From a bacterium (GTDB taxonomy: Bacteria > UBP14 > UBA6098 > B30-G16): a DNA stretch of 5,911 nucleotides. This document shows, piece after piece, positions 1-5,577 of the stretch. The stretch spans positions 1 through 5,911 of the forward strand of contig JAUXEQ010000099.1 in NCBI GenBank assembly GCA_030620455.1, given 5' to 3'. Every line of letters begins with the position of its first letter. The stretch's first letter is position 1. The position numbers and the translations under genes were made by a program. Under the pieces are notes generated by a model. It was given only the letters and a program-made list of their open reading frames with translations. It was not told the DNA's origin and did not search any database.

Positions 1-213
1 AATGATTCCACCGAGATAATCGCAACTATCGATTACAGCGGCAGTGGGGAACTTTCTTACAATTGGGCATGTAGTAGCGGTACAATTGTCGGAGATAGTG
101 ATACAGTTGTATGGAAAGCTCCACCCGATGAAGGCGACTATAGGATAGATTTCTTCGTTACAGATGGGATTCTTTCGGATGATGCTTTTGTAATCGTAGA
201 AGTGACGAGGTAA
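1..213 (+). CDS. C-terminal end of a secreted protein with an Ig/PKD-like domain (partial)
   Basis: Frame 1 is open from the first base to a TAA at 211-213, giving 70 residues of a protein whose start lies off the left edge. The fragment reads as one beta-sandwich repeat: an LSYNWACSSGTI segment (tyrosine-x-tryptophan followed by a glycine turn), then TVVWKAPPDEGDYRIDF, then VTDGILSDDAFVIVEV. This order (Y-x-W, W-x-A-P, G-x-Y, V-x-D-G, final V-x-V) is typical of Ig-like, PKD or cadherin-type repeats in bacterial surface and secreted proteins, which usually bind carbohydrate or act as spacers. The protein stops right after the domain and has no sorting tail, unlike the product of 1522-2487. 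It converges on prfA. The function of the whole protein cannot be judged from this piece. The fold assignment is by pattern; I am fairly sure it is a real coding end. Confidence 0.75.
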   Translation, partial: NDSTEIIATIDYSGSGELSYNWACSSGTIVGDSDTVVWKAPPDEGDYRIDFFVTDGILSDDAFVIVEVTR

Positions 214-317
214 ATGCCATATTACCCCCTATTAACATTAGGCAATTTGAATCCCCAAATCGATAGATTGTTTCTAAATGCTACTATGTGCAAGGCTTAA
301 AGTTACTTATTCACATA

Positions 318-1406
318 TTATAATTTGCTAATAAATTCGCTCAATATCTCTTCCACCCATGCAACTTGCAGCTTATCGAATAGTTCTCCAAGATCACCTT
401 CCATAATCCCTTGAAGATTATACGATGTATAACCAATCCTATGGTCGGTTAATCTATTTTGCGGAAAATTGTAGGTGCGAATCTTTTCGGATCTATCACC
501 GCTACCCACCTGAAGTTTTCTTTTTGCACCGCGTTTAGTCTCAGCCTTAACTCTCTCATTTTCTGCAATTTTAGCAGTAAGAATTCTCAAAGCCAATGCT
601 CGGTTCATATGCTGAGAACGTTCCGCTTGAGACGATGCTACAATTCCGGTAGGCAAATGAGTTATTCGAACAGCAGAATCGGTTTTGTTTACGTGCTGAC
701 CTCCAGGTCCTGAGGCTCTGAAGGTGTCGACTCGAAGTTCCTCGTCCTTTATCACAATTCGTTCATCCGAAACTTCCGGTAGAATCGCTACCGACGCTGC
801 AGACGTGTGTATTCTCCCTGACGATTCAGTTACTGGAATTCTTTGAACACGATGAATCCCTGATTCGAAGCGCATTTTCCGATACACATTCAAAGACCTA
901 ATCTCAAAAACTATCTCTTTATAGCCACCCAAATCGGTTTCATTAGTATCGATAACTTCAAGATCCCAACCCTCATGCTCACAGTATTTGGAATACATCC
1001 TAAACAAATCAGAAACAAAAAGTGCAGCTTCTCTACCACCAGTACCTGCTCTTATCTCAACAATAACTGGTTGACCGTCGTTAGGATCTGGAGGCGTTAG
1101 TAATCCTAATATTTTTGAACGAGTTTTCTCTTCGTAATTCTGAAGAATTGGCAATTCTTCTCTTGCAAGTTCAACCAATTCTTCATCTTCAGATAAAAGG
1201 ACTTCTTCATCGTCTGCTATCTGTTGTATGAGATTCGAATATTCTCTTTTTAGCTCGCTAAGTTCGGAAAGCCTTTTATGTTCCCTACTGAGTTCGCTAA
1301 GAGCTTGATAATCAGATAAAACTTTTGGATCTCCCATTCTCTGCTCGAGTTGTCCAATTTTGATTTCTATACCCGATAATATTTCTAAAATTGCTTTGTA
1401 ATTCAT
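318..1406 (-). CDS. prfA: Peptide chain release factor 1 (RF1)
   Basis: RF1 recognises UAA and UAG in the ribosomal A site and triggers hydrolysis of the peptidyl-tRNA bond in the cytoplasm. From the ATG the protein has 362 residues, close to the usual 360. An N-terminal alpha-helical domain (about 1-100) is followed by the conserved RAGTGG segment (near 119-124), the codon-reading PxT tripeptide as PVT (191-193, in RIPVTESSGR), which marks RF1 rather than RF2 (SPF), and the catalytic GGQ (235-237, in SGPGGQHVNKTDSAVRI). GSGDRSEKIRTYNFPQ and RLTDHRI near the C terminus are also family hallmarks. A TTG two codons upstream (1412) is an alternative start; a weak GGGA lies 7 bases before the TTG and 13 before the ATG, so the start is not certain. 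No prmC (the methyltransferase for the GGQ glutamine, often next to prfA) follows, because a convergent gene lies downstream. The stop is TAA. Confidence 0.97.
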   Translation of the reverse strand: MNYKAILEILSGIEIKIGQLEQRMGDPKVLSDYQALSELSREHKRLSELSELKREYSNLIQQIADDEEVLLSEDEELVELAREELPILQNYEEKTRSKILGLLTPPDPNDGQPVIVEIRAGTGGREAALFVSDLFRMYSKYCEHEGWDLEVIDTNETDLGGYKEIVFEIRSLNVYRKMRFESGIHRVQRIPVTESSGRIHTSAASVAILPEVSDERIVIKDEELRVDTFRASGPGGQHVNKTDSAVRITHLPTGIVASSQAERSQHMNRALALRILTAKIAENERVKAETKRGAKRKLQVGSGDRSEKIRTYNFPQNRLTDHRIGYTSYNLQGIMEGDLGELFDKLQVAWVEEILSEFISKL

Positions 1407-1437
1407 TTTCAAATATTAATCCCGATTTAAAATGAAC

Positions 1438-1466
1438 AATCTATCTTCAAGGCACATTCAAATCAA
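1438..1466 (-). promoter_or_regulatory. Candidate promoter for prfA
   Basis: On the minus strand TTGATT (1466-1461) and TAGATT (1443-1438) are separated by exactly 17 bases and would start RNA about 25 bases before the prfA ATG. Each hexamer matches the sigma70 consensus at four of six positions, so this is a modest prediction. The -35 element overlaps one arm of the inverted repeat at 1453-1493. Confidence 0.33.
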
Positions 1467-1493
1467 CCAACACTGTAAAGTCTTTGAATTGTG
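1453..1493. repeat. Imperfect inverted repeat upstream of prfA
   Basis: CACATTCAAA (1453-1462) and TTTGAATTGTG (1483-1493) are reverse complements apart from a single extra base, with a 20-base spacer. The repeat lies between the stop of the secreted-protein gene and the prfA start, and its left arm overlaps the candidate -35 hexamer of prfA. It could be a hairpin in read-through RNA or a protein-binding site. It could also be chance in AT-rich sequence. Confidence 0.35.
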
Positions 1494-1504
1494 AGTAATT
1501 ATGG

Positions 1505-1520
1505 ATTTGCATACGCAAAT
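1505..1520 (-). terminator. Small hairpin just after the secreted-protein gene
   Basis: ATTTGC-ATAC-GCAAAT is a perfect 6-bp stem with a 4-base loop, beginning one base after the TAA of the 1522-2487 gene. On the transcribed strand it is followed by CCATAATTACTC, with no run of U, so it is not a standard intrinsic terminator. It may mark or stabilise the transcript end. Confidence 0.35.
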
Positions 1521-1521
1521 A

Positions 1522-2487
1522 TTACTTCAGAAGTATCAATCGAATATCTTTTTTATTCCCAGCGGAAGAAATAGAAACGTTATATATTCCTGAGCTTAAG
1601 CCTTCCCCAAACTTTAGCGAACCTGTATCCTTAATACAACAAGATTTAATAAGCTTGCCTTTAATATCCGTGACAAATAGAATACCATCATTAGGTATGG
1701 AATAATTTATAATAGTAATAGAATTGAACGGATTCGGTGAACATGACAATGAAATTTCCGGCAAAAAAGATTCGATTTCAGAAACATCCGATCCTAAAAT
1801 TAATGCATCGATTCCCTCAGCGAATCTGTCACCACCACCAACAAATATCATTGATCCCCAAACACCCGTATGAACACCAGCTGGTTCTATAAGAGTATCA
1901 AAAACATCATTTTTATTAACATCATCAAAGAAGACCAGTACTTTAAAACCCGAGGAAAGAGTTATTGTATATTTAGCAGAATCCACTGGAAATATTCCCT
2001 CGACATCCAGTTTGTATGTCATCATATTTACTGTGTAAACGAGAATTTTTACTTTATCAAACACACCCTCAGGATAAAAAATCGATCCGCTAACTGTACC
2101 AATAGTATCGAGTTCAACATCGATAGATTCTGCTACACCACCAACTGTAAACACTGTCGTAGGATGCATTCCCATCGGGTCGCCATAATTTATAGATGTA
2201 CCTCTAGATTTTACTCCAAGAATTTCATAGGGAATACTATCGACAATTGAAGTGTCTTCGATAGTATAATTTCCCGGAGTCGCCAGAAGGGTATGAGGTA
2301 ACGCAAAAAAATCAAAATCCGTTGGATCCGACATCATTGCCAAAATATCCTTCGAACTAAGAACGGCGACACCGTAAAAGCCTATACCTCCACCGGGATA
2401 TATCAACTCACCTGAAATAGTACCGGTATAAATAGTACCTGCAAACGCAATAACAGGTATTATTATAAGTATTATTACTGATTTCAT
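1522..2487 (-). CDS. Secreted two-repeat beta-sandwich protein with Por/T9SS-like sorting tail
   Basis: The 321-residue product starts with a signal peptide (residues 1-16, hydrophobic IILIIIPVI core, cleavage after AFA). Two diverged copies of one domain follow, about 22-130 and 130-232. Each begins with GTxSG and an aromatic-proline pair (YP at 30-31 and 138-139), then YTI (74-76, 173-175), then PxGxH (104-108, 202-206), resembling carboxypeptidase-regulatory or CNA-B-like beta-sandwich units. Only the second carries a DDVNKNDVFD loop (188-197), which looks like a calcium-binding D-x-N-x-N turn. The last 75 residues (about 246-321) have the build of a Por secretion/T9SS-type tail: PNPFN (251-255), LSSGIYNVSI (297-306) and a final LILLK. 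Such tails direct export across the outer membrane and are removed or anchored. The ATG is supported by AGGAG (2497-2501) nine bases upstream. The barrel gene lies 78 bases upstream. The binding partner or substrate is unknown; a structural or adhesive role is a guess. Confidence 0.85.
   Translation of the reverse strand: MKSVIILIIIPVIAFAGTIYTGTISGELIYPGGGIGFYGVAVLSSKDILAMMSDPTDFDFFALPHTLLATPGNYTIEDTSIVDSIPYEILGVKSRGTSINYGDPMGMHPTTVFTVGGVAESIDVELDTIGTVSGSIFYPEGVFDKVKILVYTVNMMTYKLDVEGIFPVDSAKYTITLSSGFKVLVFFDDVNKNDVFDTLIEPAGVHTGVWGSMIFVGGGDRFAEGIDALILGSDVSEIESFLPEISLSCSPNPFNSITIINYSIPNDGILFVTDIKGKLIKSCCIKDTGSLKFGEGLSSGIYNVSISSAGNKKDIRLILLK
1792..2424 (-). repeat. Tandem internal duplication in the secreted protein gene
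   Basis: Codons about 22-130 and 130-232 encode two related domains. Anchors align in the same order: GTxSG, YP, YTI, PxGxH, VGG, and xID followed by a hydrophobic residue. Offsets run from 98 to 108 residues. The copies are strongly diverged in sequence, so the duplication is old or the copies have different roles; the second has gained, or the first has lost, the acidic D-x-N-x-N loop. Confidence 0.6.
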
Positions 2488-2496
2488 CTCACAACT

Positions 2497-2501
2497 CTCC
2501 T
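2497..2501 (-). promoter_or_regulatory. Ribosome binding site of the secreted-protein gene
   Basis: AGGAG on the minus strand lies nine bases before the ATG at 2487, and decides this start. A TTGTCA further upstream resembles a -35 box but has no good -10 partner. Confidence 0.7.
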
Positions 2502-2551
2502 ATTCAAAGACAACTTATCTTAAAAAACTGTAAATAACTATATGACAATTC

Positions 2552-2583
2552 TGGGAAACCAAAACTTAGAAGGCTGTTTCCCA
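2552..2583 (-). repeat. 8-bp inverted repeat straddling the stop codon of the barrel gene
   Basis: TGGGAAAC (2552-2559) and GTTTCCCA (2576-2583) are perfect reverse complements separated by 16 bases. In the mRNA one arm is made of the last coding codons (tryptophan-glutamate-threonine region), the stop codon lies in the loop, and the second arm is in the 3' untranslated region. No U-tract follows (next bases GAATTGTC). A role in termination, transcript stability or attenuation toward the next gene is possible. Confidence 0.5.
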
Positions 2584-3084
2584 ACTACCCTCAACACCAC
2601 CGCCAAGACTAAATCCACCTGAATTAGAATCGCTAACATCTGTAAGCATATATTTCACTTGAATAGAAAGACCAAAACCTGAACTCGGTCTAACCATCAC
2701 ACCACCAAAAACTTGAAAACCTAAAGTCACGTCTAGTTCTTCTTCAACAACAGAAAGATACGCTCCTGAACCCCCACCTAAATACGGATCGAAAACTTTA
2801 CGACCCATGGGATGAAATTCAGCGTTTATCTGAATAGGCACCATCGTAGTGGATTTGCCGCTCGCTTTATACTGTGTCCATCCCATTGAAAGCTCACCTG
2901 TGAGTTTATCCGACATTCTATATCGAGCGGTAACCTCAAATAGCATTGTTGTGGCGCTGGTTCCAGGTGGGTTGTAGAGAGATGCTTTTGCTCCTATTGT
3001 TAACTTTCCCTTTCCCTTTGTAGCTGATGCAGGTATAAAAAGAAGCAATACAATAAGCAAAACAAAGGTCGTTTTCGATTTCAT
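2566..3084 (-). CDS. Small outer-membrane beta-barrel protein
   Basis: The 172-residue product has a clear signal peptide (KSK, then the LLIVLLLFIPASA hydrophobic stretch, cleavage near residue 21 after ASA). The mature part, about 151 residues, is made of alternating polar and hydrophobic stretches with glycine and aromatic residues typical of strands, such as KLTIGAKASLY, MLFEVTARYRM, LTGELSMGWTQYK, DPYLGGGSGAYLSV (99-112) and FGLSIQVKYML. It ends in phenylalanine (ETAF), the usual C-terminal signature of outer-membrane barrels recognised by the BAM complex. The size suits an eight-stranded barrel of the OmpX/OmpW/porin-like superfamily; the exact family is not recognisable. The chosen ATG has GGAGG (3090-3094) five bases upstream; a TTG at 3096 in the same frame overlaps that site and is rejected as a start. 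The next gene encodes a secreted protein, so a role in the envelope together with it is possible but unproven. Confidence 0.82.
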   Translation of the reverse strand: MKSKTTFVLLIVLLLFIPASATKGKGKLTIGAKASLYNPPGTSATTMLFEVTARYRMSDKLTGELSMGWTQYKASGKSTTMVPIQINAEFHPMGRKVFDPYLGGGSGAYLSVVEEELDVTLGFQVFGGVMVRPSSGFGLSIQVKYMLTDVSDSNSGGFSLGGGVEGSWETAF

Positions 3085-3089
3085 TTCAC

Positions 3090-3094
3090 CCTCC
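3090..3094 (-). promoter_or_regulatory. Strong ribosome binding site deciding the barrel-gene start
   Basis: GGAGG on the minus strand lies five bases before the ATG at 3084. A TTG four codons upstream would place this site inside the coding region, so the ATG is preferred. Confidence 0.75.
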
Positions 3095-3182
3095 AATTAA
3101 TATTTCAATCATAGTAAATTACACTATATATATAATATAAAAGTTGTGGTTTTTTTATAATCAATATCTTTTTCATCACTTT

Positions 3183-4151
3183 TCATTTTTCGATTCGAAC
3201 AAATCTTATCGCTGCTTTAAGAGACTCTATAAAACTTATAGGACTTGCAATTCCTTTGCCAGCAATATCAAACGCTGTGCCATGGTCCGGGCTTGTTCTT
3301 GGGAAAGGCAAACCTAATGTAAAATTTACACCATGTTCAAATCCCAATGTTTTCAGCGGAATTAAACCCTGGTCGTGATACATCGCAAGAAAAGCATCGA
3401 ATTTTTGTTTCATTAAAGGCAAAAAAGCTGTATCTGGCACAAGAGGACCCTCTGCTTCAATCCCCATTTCCTGTGCAAACTTAATTGCAAGAATAATTTC
3501 ACTCTCCTCATCACCCAATTCACCATCCTCACCAGAATGTGGATTTAAACCCAACACTGCTATTTTCGGTTTACTTATATCGAAAAACCTTATCAAATGC
3601 TCATTCAATCTTTTTATATGACGTAAAATTCTCTCATTTTCAATTAATTTTGGAACGTTCTTCAGTGGAATATGAGTTGTAACAAGAGCCACACGAAAAC
3701 TCCCGGAAAAAAGCATCATTGTTGTTTCGCACTTAAAAAATCCTGCAAGCAAATCCGTATGTCCAATGAAATCATGTCCCGTCTTTATAATCGATTTTTT
3801 CGAAACAGGTGGTGTAACCAAAGCGTCTGCTTTGCCTTTTTTAATGTAATCTACTGCTGAAATTATTGAGCTATACGCAGCTTCTCCGCAGTTTTTATCT
3901 ATTATTCCAATTGGATAATCGAGCTCTTCAGCTGAACATACAAATTTTATTGCACCAATATTAATTCTCGAGAGAAATTCTTTAGCCCATATAAATTTTT
4001 TAGCTAATCTCCTAAATGGCGACAGAGCACCGAACAAAATGATATTGTTTACGCTCGATCCGAAATTTAGGAGACCTTTGGAAATAATTTCCGGACCTAT
4101 TCCACCCGGGTCGCCCATCGTTATTGCTATCGTTTTGCTAATGTTTTTCAT
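3183..4151 (-). CDS. pdxA: 4-hydroxythreonine-4-phosphate dehydrogenase (PdxA)
   Basis: PdxA oxidises 4-phosphohydroxy-L-threonine with NAD(P) in the cytoplasm; the product decarboxylates to 3-amino-2-oxopropyl phosphate, which PdxJ condenses with deoxyxylulose 5-phosphate in the DXP-dependent route to pyridoxal phosphate. The 322 residues match the family length (329 in E. coli). Visible hallmarks are ITMGDPGGIGPEI (10-22), LVTPPVSK (111-118), the substrate-binding GHT (130-132), and three metal-binding histidines at H160 (TTHIPL), H205 (LNPHSGEDG) and H259 (MYHDQGL), spaced as in the E. coli enzyme. K267, N276 and R285 (GVNFTLGLPFPRTSPDHGTA) complete the active site. The related PdxA2 acts on D-threonate phosphate and usually sits next to a four-carbon acid sugar kinase; none is seen here, which favours the B6 role. 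No Shine-Dalgarno sequence precedes the ATG. No other B6 gene is in the window. The stop is TGA. Confidence 0.95.
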   Translation of the reverse strand: MKNISKTIAITMGDPGGIGPEIISKGLLNFGSSVNNIILFGALSPFRRLAKKFIWAKEFLSRINIGAIKFVCSAEELDYPIGIIDKNCGEAAYSSIISAVDYIKKGKADALVTPPVSKKSIIKTGHDFIGHTDLLAGFFKCETTMMLFSGSFRVALVTTHIPLKNVPKLIENERILRHIKRLNEHLIRFFDISKPKIAVLGLNPHSGEDGELGDEESEIILAIKFAQEMGIEAEGPLVPDTAFLPLMKQKFDAFLAMYHDQGLIPLKTLGFEHGVNFTLGLPFPRTSPDHGTAFDIAGKGIASPISFIESLKAAIRFVRIEK

Positions 4152-4192
4152 AAAGACAAATATTATCGATTATTAGAGAAAACAATATTTGA

Positions 4193-4231
4193 CACATAAA
4201 TAATTTTCGAAAAAAATAATTATTATTTGTG
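4193..4231 (-). terminator. Weak AT-rich stem-loop after the glycosidase gene
   Basis: Directly after the TAA at 4232, CACA and TGTG mark the ends of an interrupted inverted repeat (arms contain AATAAT/ATTATT) around a TTTTCGAAAA core. The stem is mostly A-T with bulges, so its stability is doubtful, and no clean U-tract follows. It might separate the glycosidase gene from pdxA. Confidence 0.25.
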
Positions 4232-5371
4232 TTAATTCAAAAATTGCTTTAATGCTTGAATTCGTAAATTTGATTCATCGATGCGGTCTTCGGAAATCTT
4301 TCCATCCTGAACCAACTGATAAATAATTTCAATGGCTTTATGTGCAATTTCAGGATCGAATGTAGTTGAGTTATTCGAGAATAATAGAATATCCACACCA
4401 GCATTTATTGCAAGTTCGATAGCCGTTTCAAGACCGTAGTTATCAGAGATAGCGCTCATCTGCATATCATCCGAAATTATCAGTCCACCCCAATCGAGGC
4501 TATCTCGAAGTATGTCTGTAACTGTGTTCTCAGAAAGAGTAGCGGGATAATTCGGATCAAGGTTTTGGTTAAAAATATGAGCTGCCATAATAACATCACA
4601 TTTACCACTATCGATGATTGCAGCAAATGGCTCAAGTTCTATATGCTGCCATGTATCTGTTACATCCGCAAAACCGAGGTGAGAATCAGTGGTCGAGCTC
4701 CCATGCCCAGGATAATGTTTTAGAGTCGTATAAATATTTTGGTCGTGATGCTCCTCGATCACAATCAACGCATTGCTTATAACAATATCAGGATCTGCAG
4801 AAAAGCTTCTCTCGTAATGCCCGATAGCCGGAGAGTTTGGATTAATATTAAGGTCTACAACAGGAGCTAAATTCAAATTGATCCCAAGATCTTTTAAGGT
4901 TATAGCGGTTCTATTTGCATAGAATCTTGTCGAATCAGGATTGTTAAGGTCCCCCAAATATTGCTGAGTAACCGTTAATGGGAATCCGTACTGAACTTTT
5001 AATCGATTAACCCAGCCACCTTCCTGATCTATAGCTATGAACAACGGCGTTTCTGCGATGTTTTGAATCGAAGATATTAAATTTCTTAACTGCTCCGGTG
5101 ATTCGATGTTTCGATATGATAATCCATCCGGGATATCTCTATCGTAAAGAACAACACCGCCAATATGAAGATTAATAATATCATCTCTTATAGGATTACT
5201 CGAAGTAAGTTCCAATCCTCGGAAACCAACCATAATCATCTGCCCAATTTTTATTTTTAAAGGGTTCTTGTTATCGTCGCTAGGTCCAGAATCACAAGAA
5301 AAAACTACTAAACCTAATAGAAACAAGACAACAAGCAATTCAATCAACTTTAACCTTTTCAGCAAGACCAT
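4232..5371 (-). CDS. Glycoside hydrolase family 3 lipoprotein, NagZ-type beta-N-acetylhexosaminidase
   Basis: The 379-residue product is a single GH3 TIM-barrel domain (about 37-379) behind a lipoprotein signal peptide: basic KRLK, a long hydrophobic stretch, then the lipobox VFSC with C26 as lipidation site, followed by a polar linker (DSGPSDDNKN). Catalytic features of the NagZ branch are present: IDQEGGWVNRL (114-124), ERSFSADP (187-194), KHYPGHG (218-224) followed by the Asp-His acid/base dyad D229 and H231 (TTDSH), and the nucleophile aspartate D301 in IISDDMQM. Enzymes of this type cleave terminal beta-linked N-acetylglucosamine, as in peptidoglycan fragments. E. coli NagZ is cytoplasmic, whereas this one should sit in the periplasm or on the cell surface, as the secreted Bacillus relative does. 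Unlike that protein it has no extra C-terminal domain. The ATG has GGAGG (5377-5381) five bases upstream. pdxA follows after 80 bases, with no evident functional link. Exact substrate is inferred. Confidence 0.92.
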   Translation of the reverse strand: MVLLKRLKLIELLVVLFLLGLVVFSCDSGPSDDNKNPLKIKIGQMIMVGFRGLELTSSNPIRDDIINLHIGGVVLYDRDIPDGLSYRNIESPEQLRNLISSIQNIAETPLFIAIDQEGGWVNRLKVQYGFPLTVTQQYLGDLNNPDSTRFYANRTAITLKDLGINLNLAPVVDLNINPNSPAIGHYERSFSADPDIVISNALIVIEEHHDQNIYTTLKHYPGHGSSTTDSHLGFADVTDTWQHIELEPFAAIIDSGKCDVIMAAHIFNQNLDPNYPATLSENTVTDILRDSLDWGGLIISDDMQMSAISDNYGLETAIELAINAGVDILLFSNNSTTFDPEIAHKAIEIIYQLVQDGKISEDRIDESNLRIQALKQFLN

Positions 5372-5376
5372 TTTAT

Positions 5377-5381
5377 CCTCC
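5377..5381 (-). promoter_or_regulatory. Ribosome binding site of the glycosidase gene
   Basis: GGAGG on the minus strand lies five bases before the ATG at 5371 and fixes the start ahead of the lipoprotein signal peptide. Confidence 0.75.
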
Positions 5382-5428
5382 GATATCTTTTTGTATTTTG
5401 CATCCTGAAAATGACACAGACCAGTTTT

Positions 5429-5456
5429 TTTATAAAGCTATTCTCAAATAAATCAA
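5429..5456 (-). promoter_or_regulatory. Candidate promoter for the glycosidase gene
   Basis: On the minus strand TTGATT (5456-5451) and TATAAA (5434-5429) are 16 bases apart and would start RNA near 5421, leaving a leader of about 50 bases before the ATG at 5371. The hexamers match the sigma70 consensus at four and five of six positions. Such matches arise by chance more easily in AT-rich DNA. Confidence 0.42.
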
Positions 5457-5549
5457 TGTATCTTATTTTTGAGATGTTGGAACTAAAGAATTTATCCTTA
5501 ATAAAATATCAGATTATAATTTCTAAACCAGAAGAAAAATTTTTTTTAC

Positions 5550-5577
5550 TTGACAACATAAGTAAACCTTCTATGAT
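5550..5577 (+). promoter_or_regulatory. Near-consensus sigma70-type promoter, reading right
   Basis: TTGACA (5550-5555, perfect -35) and TATGAT (5572-5577, five of six for the -10) are 16 bases apart, placing a transcription start near 5585. Downstream there is no clear gene up to the right edge, so it would make a non-coding RNA, a small-protein mRNA, or a leader of more than 300 bases for a gene beyond the window. It diverges from the glycosidase promoter. Confidence 0.45.

Noticed and set aside
214..317. Bidirectional terminator between the left-edge gene and prfA
   Set aside because: Genes converge here, so a terminator is expected, but only short arms (CCTA/TAGG, TATGTG/CACATA) are visible, with long loops and no T-run.
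459..713. 84-codon open frame on the plus strand
   Set aside because: It lies wholly antisense to the well-conserved prfA, and its translation has no family features.
1870..2250. 126-codon open frame on the plus strand
   Set aside because: It is antisense to the secreted-protein gene, which has a signal peptide, a ribosome site and a recognisable tail; this frame is rich in Cys, His, Asn and Ile, as expected of a shadow frame.
3085..3182. Promoter for the barrel gene in the TATATATAATATA tract
   Set aside because: Several -10-like words overlap in the alternating AT tract, but the nearest TTGATT is 17 bases only from a poor TTTATA and 19 from TATATT, so no single promoter can be chosen.
3672..3860. 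62-codon open frame on the plus strand
   Set aside because: It is antisense to pdxA, with no ribosome site and no recognisable domain.
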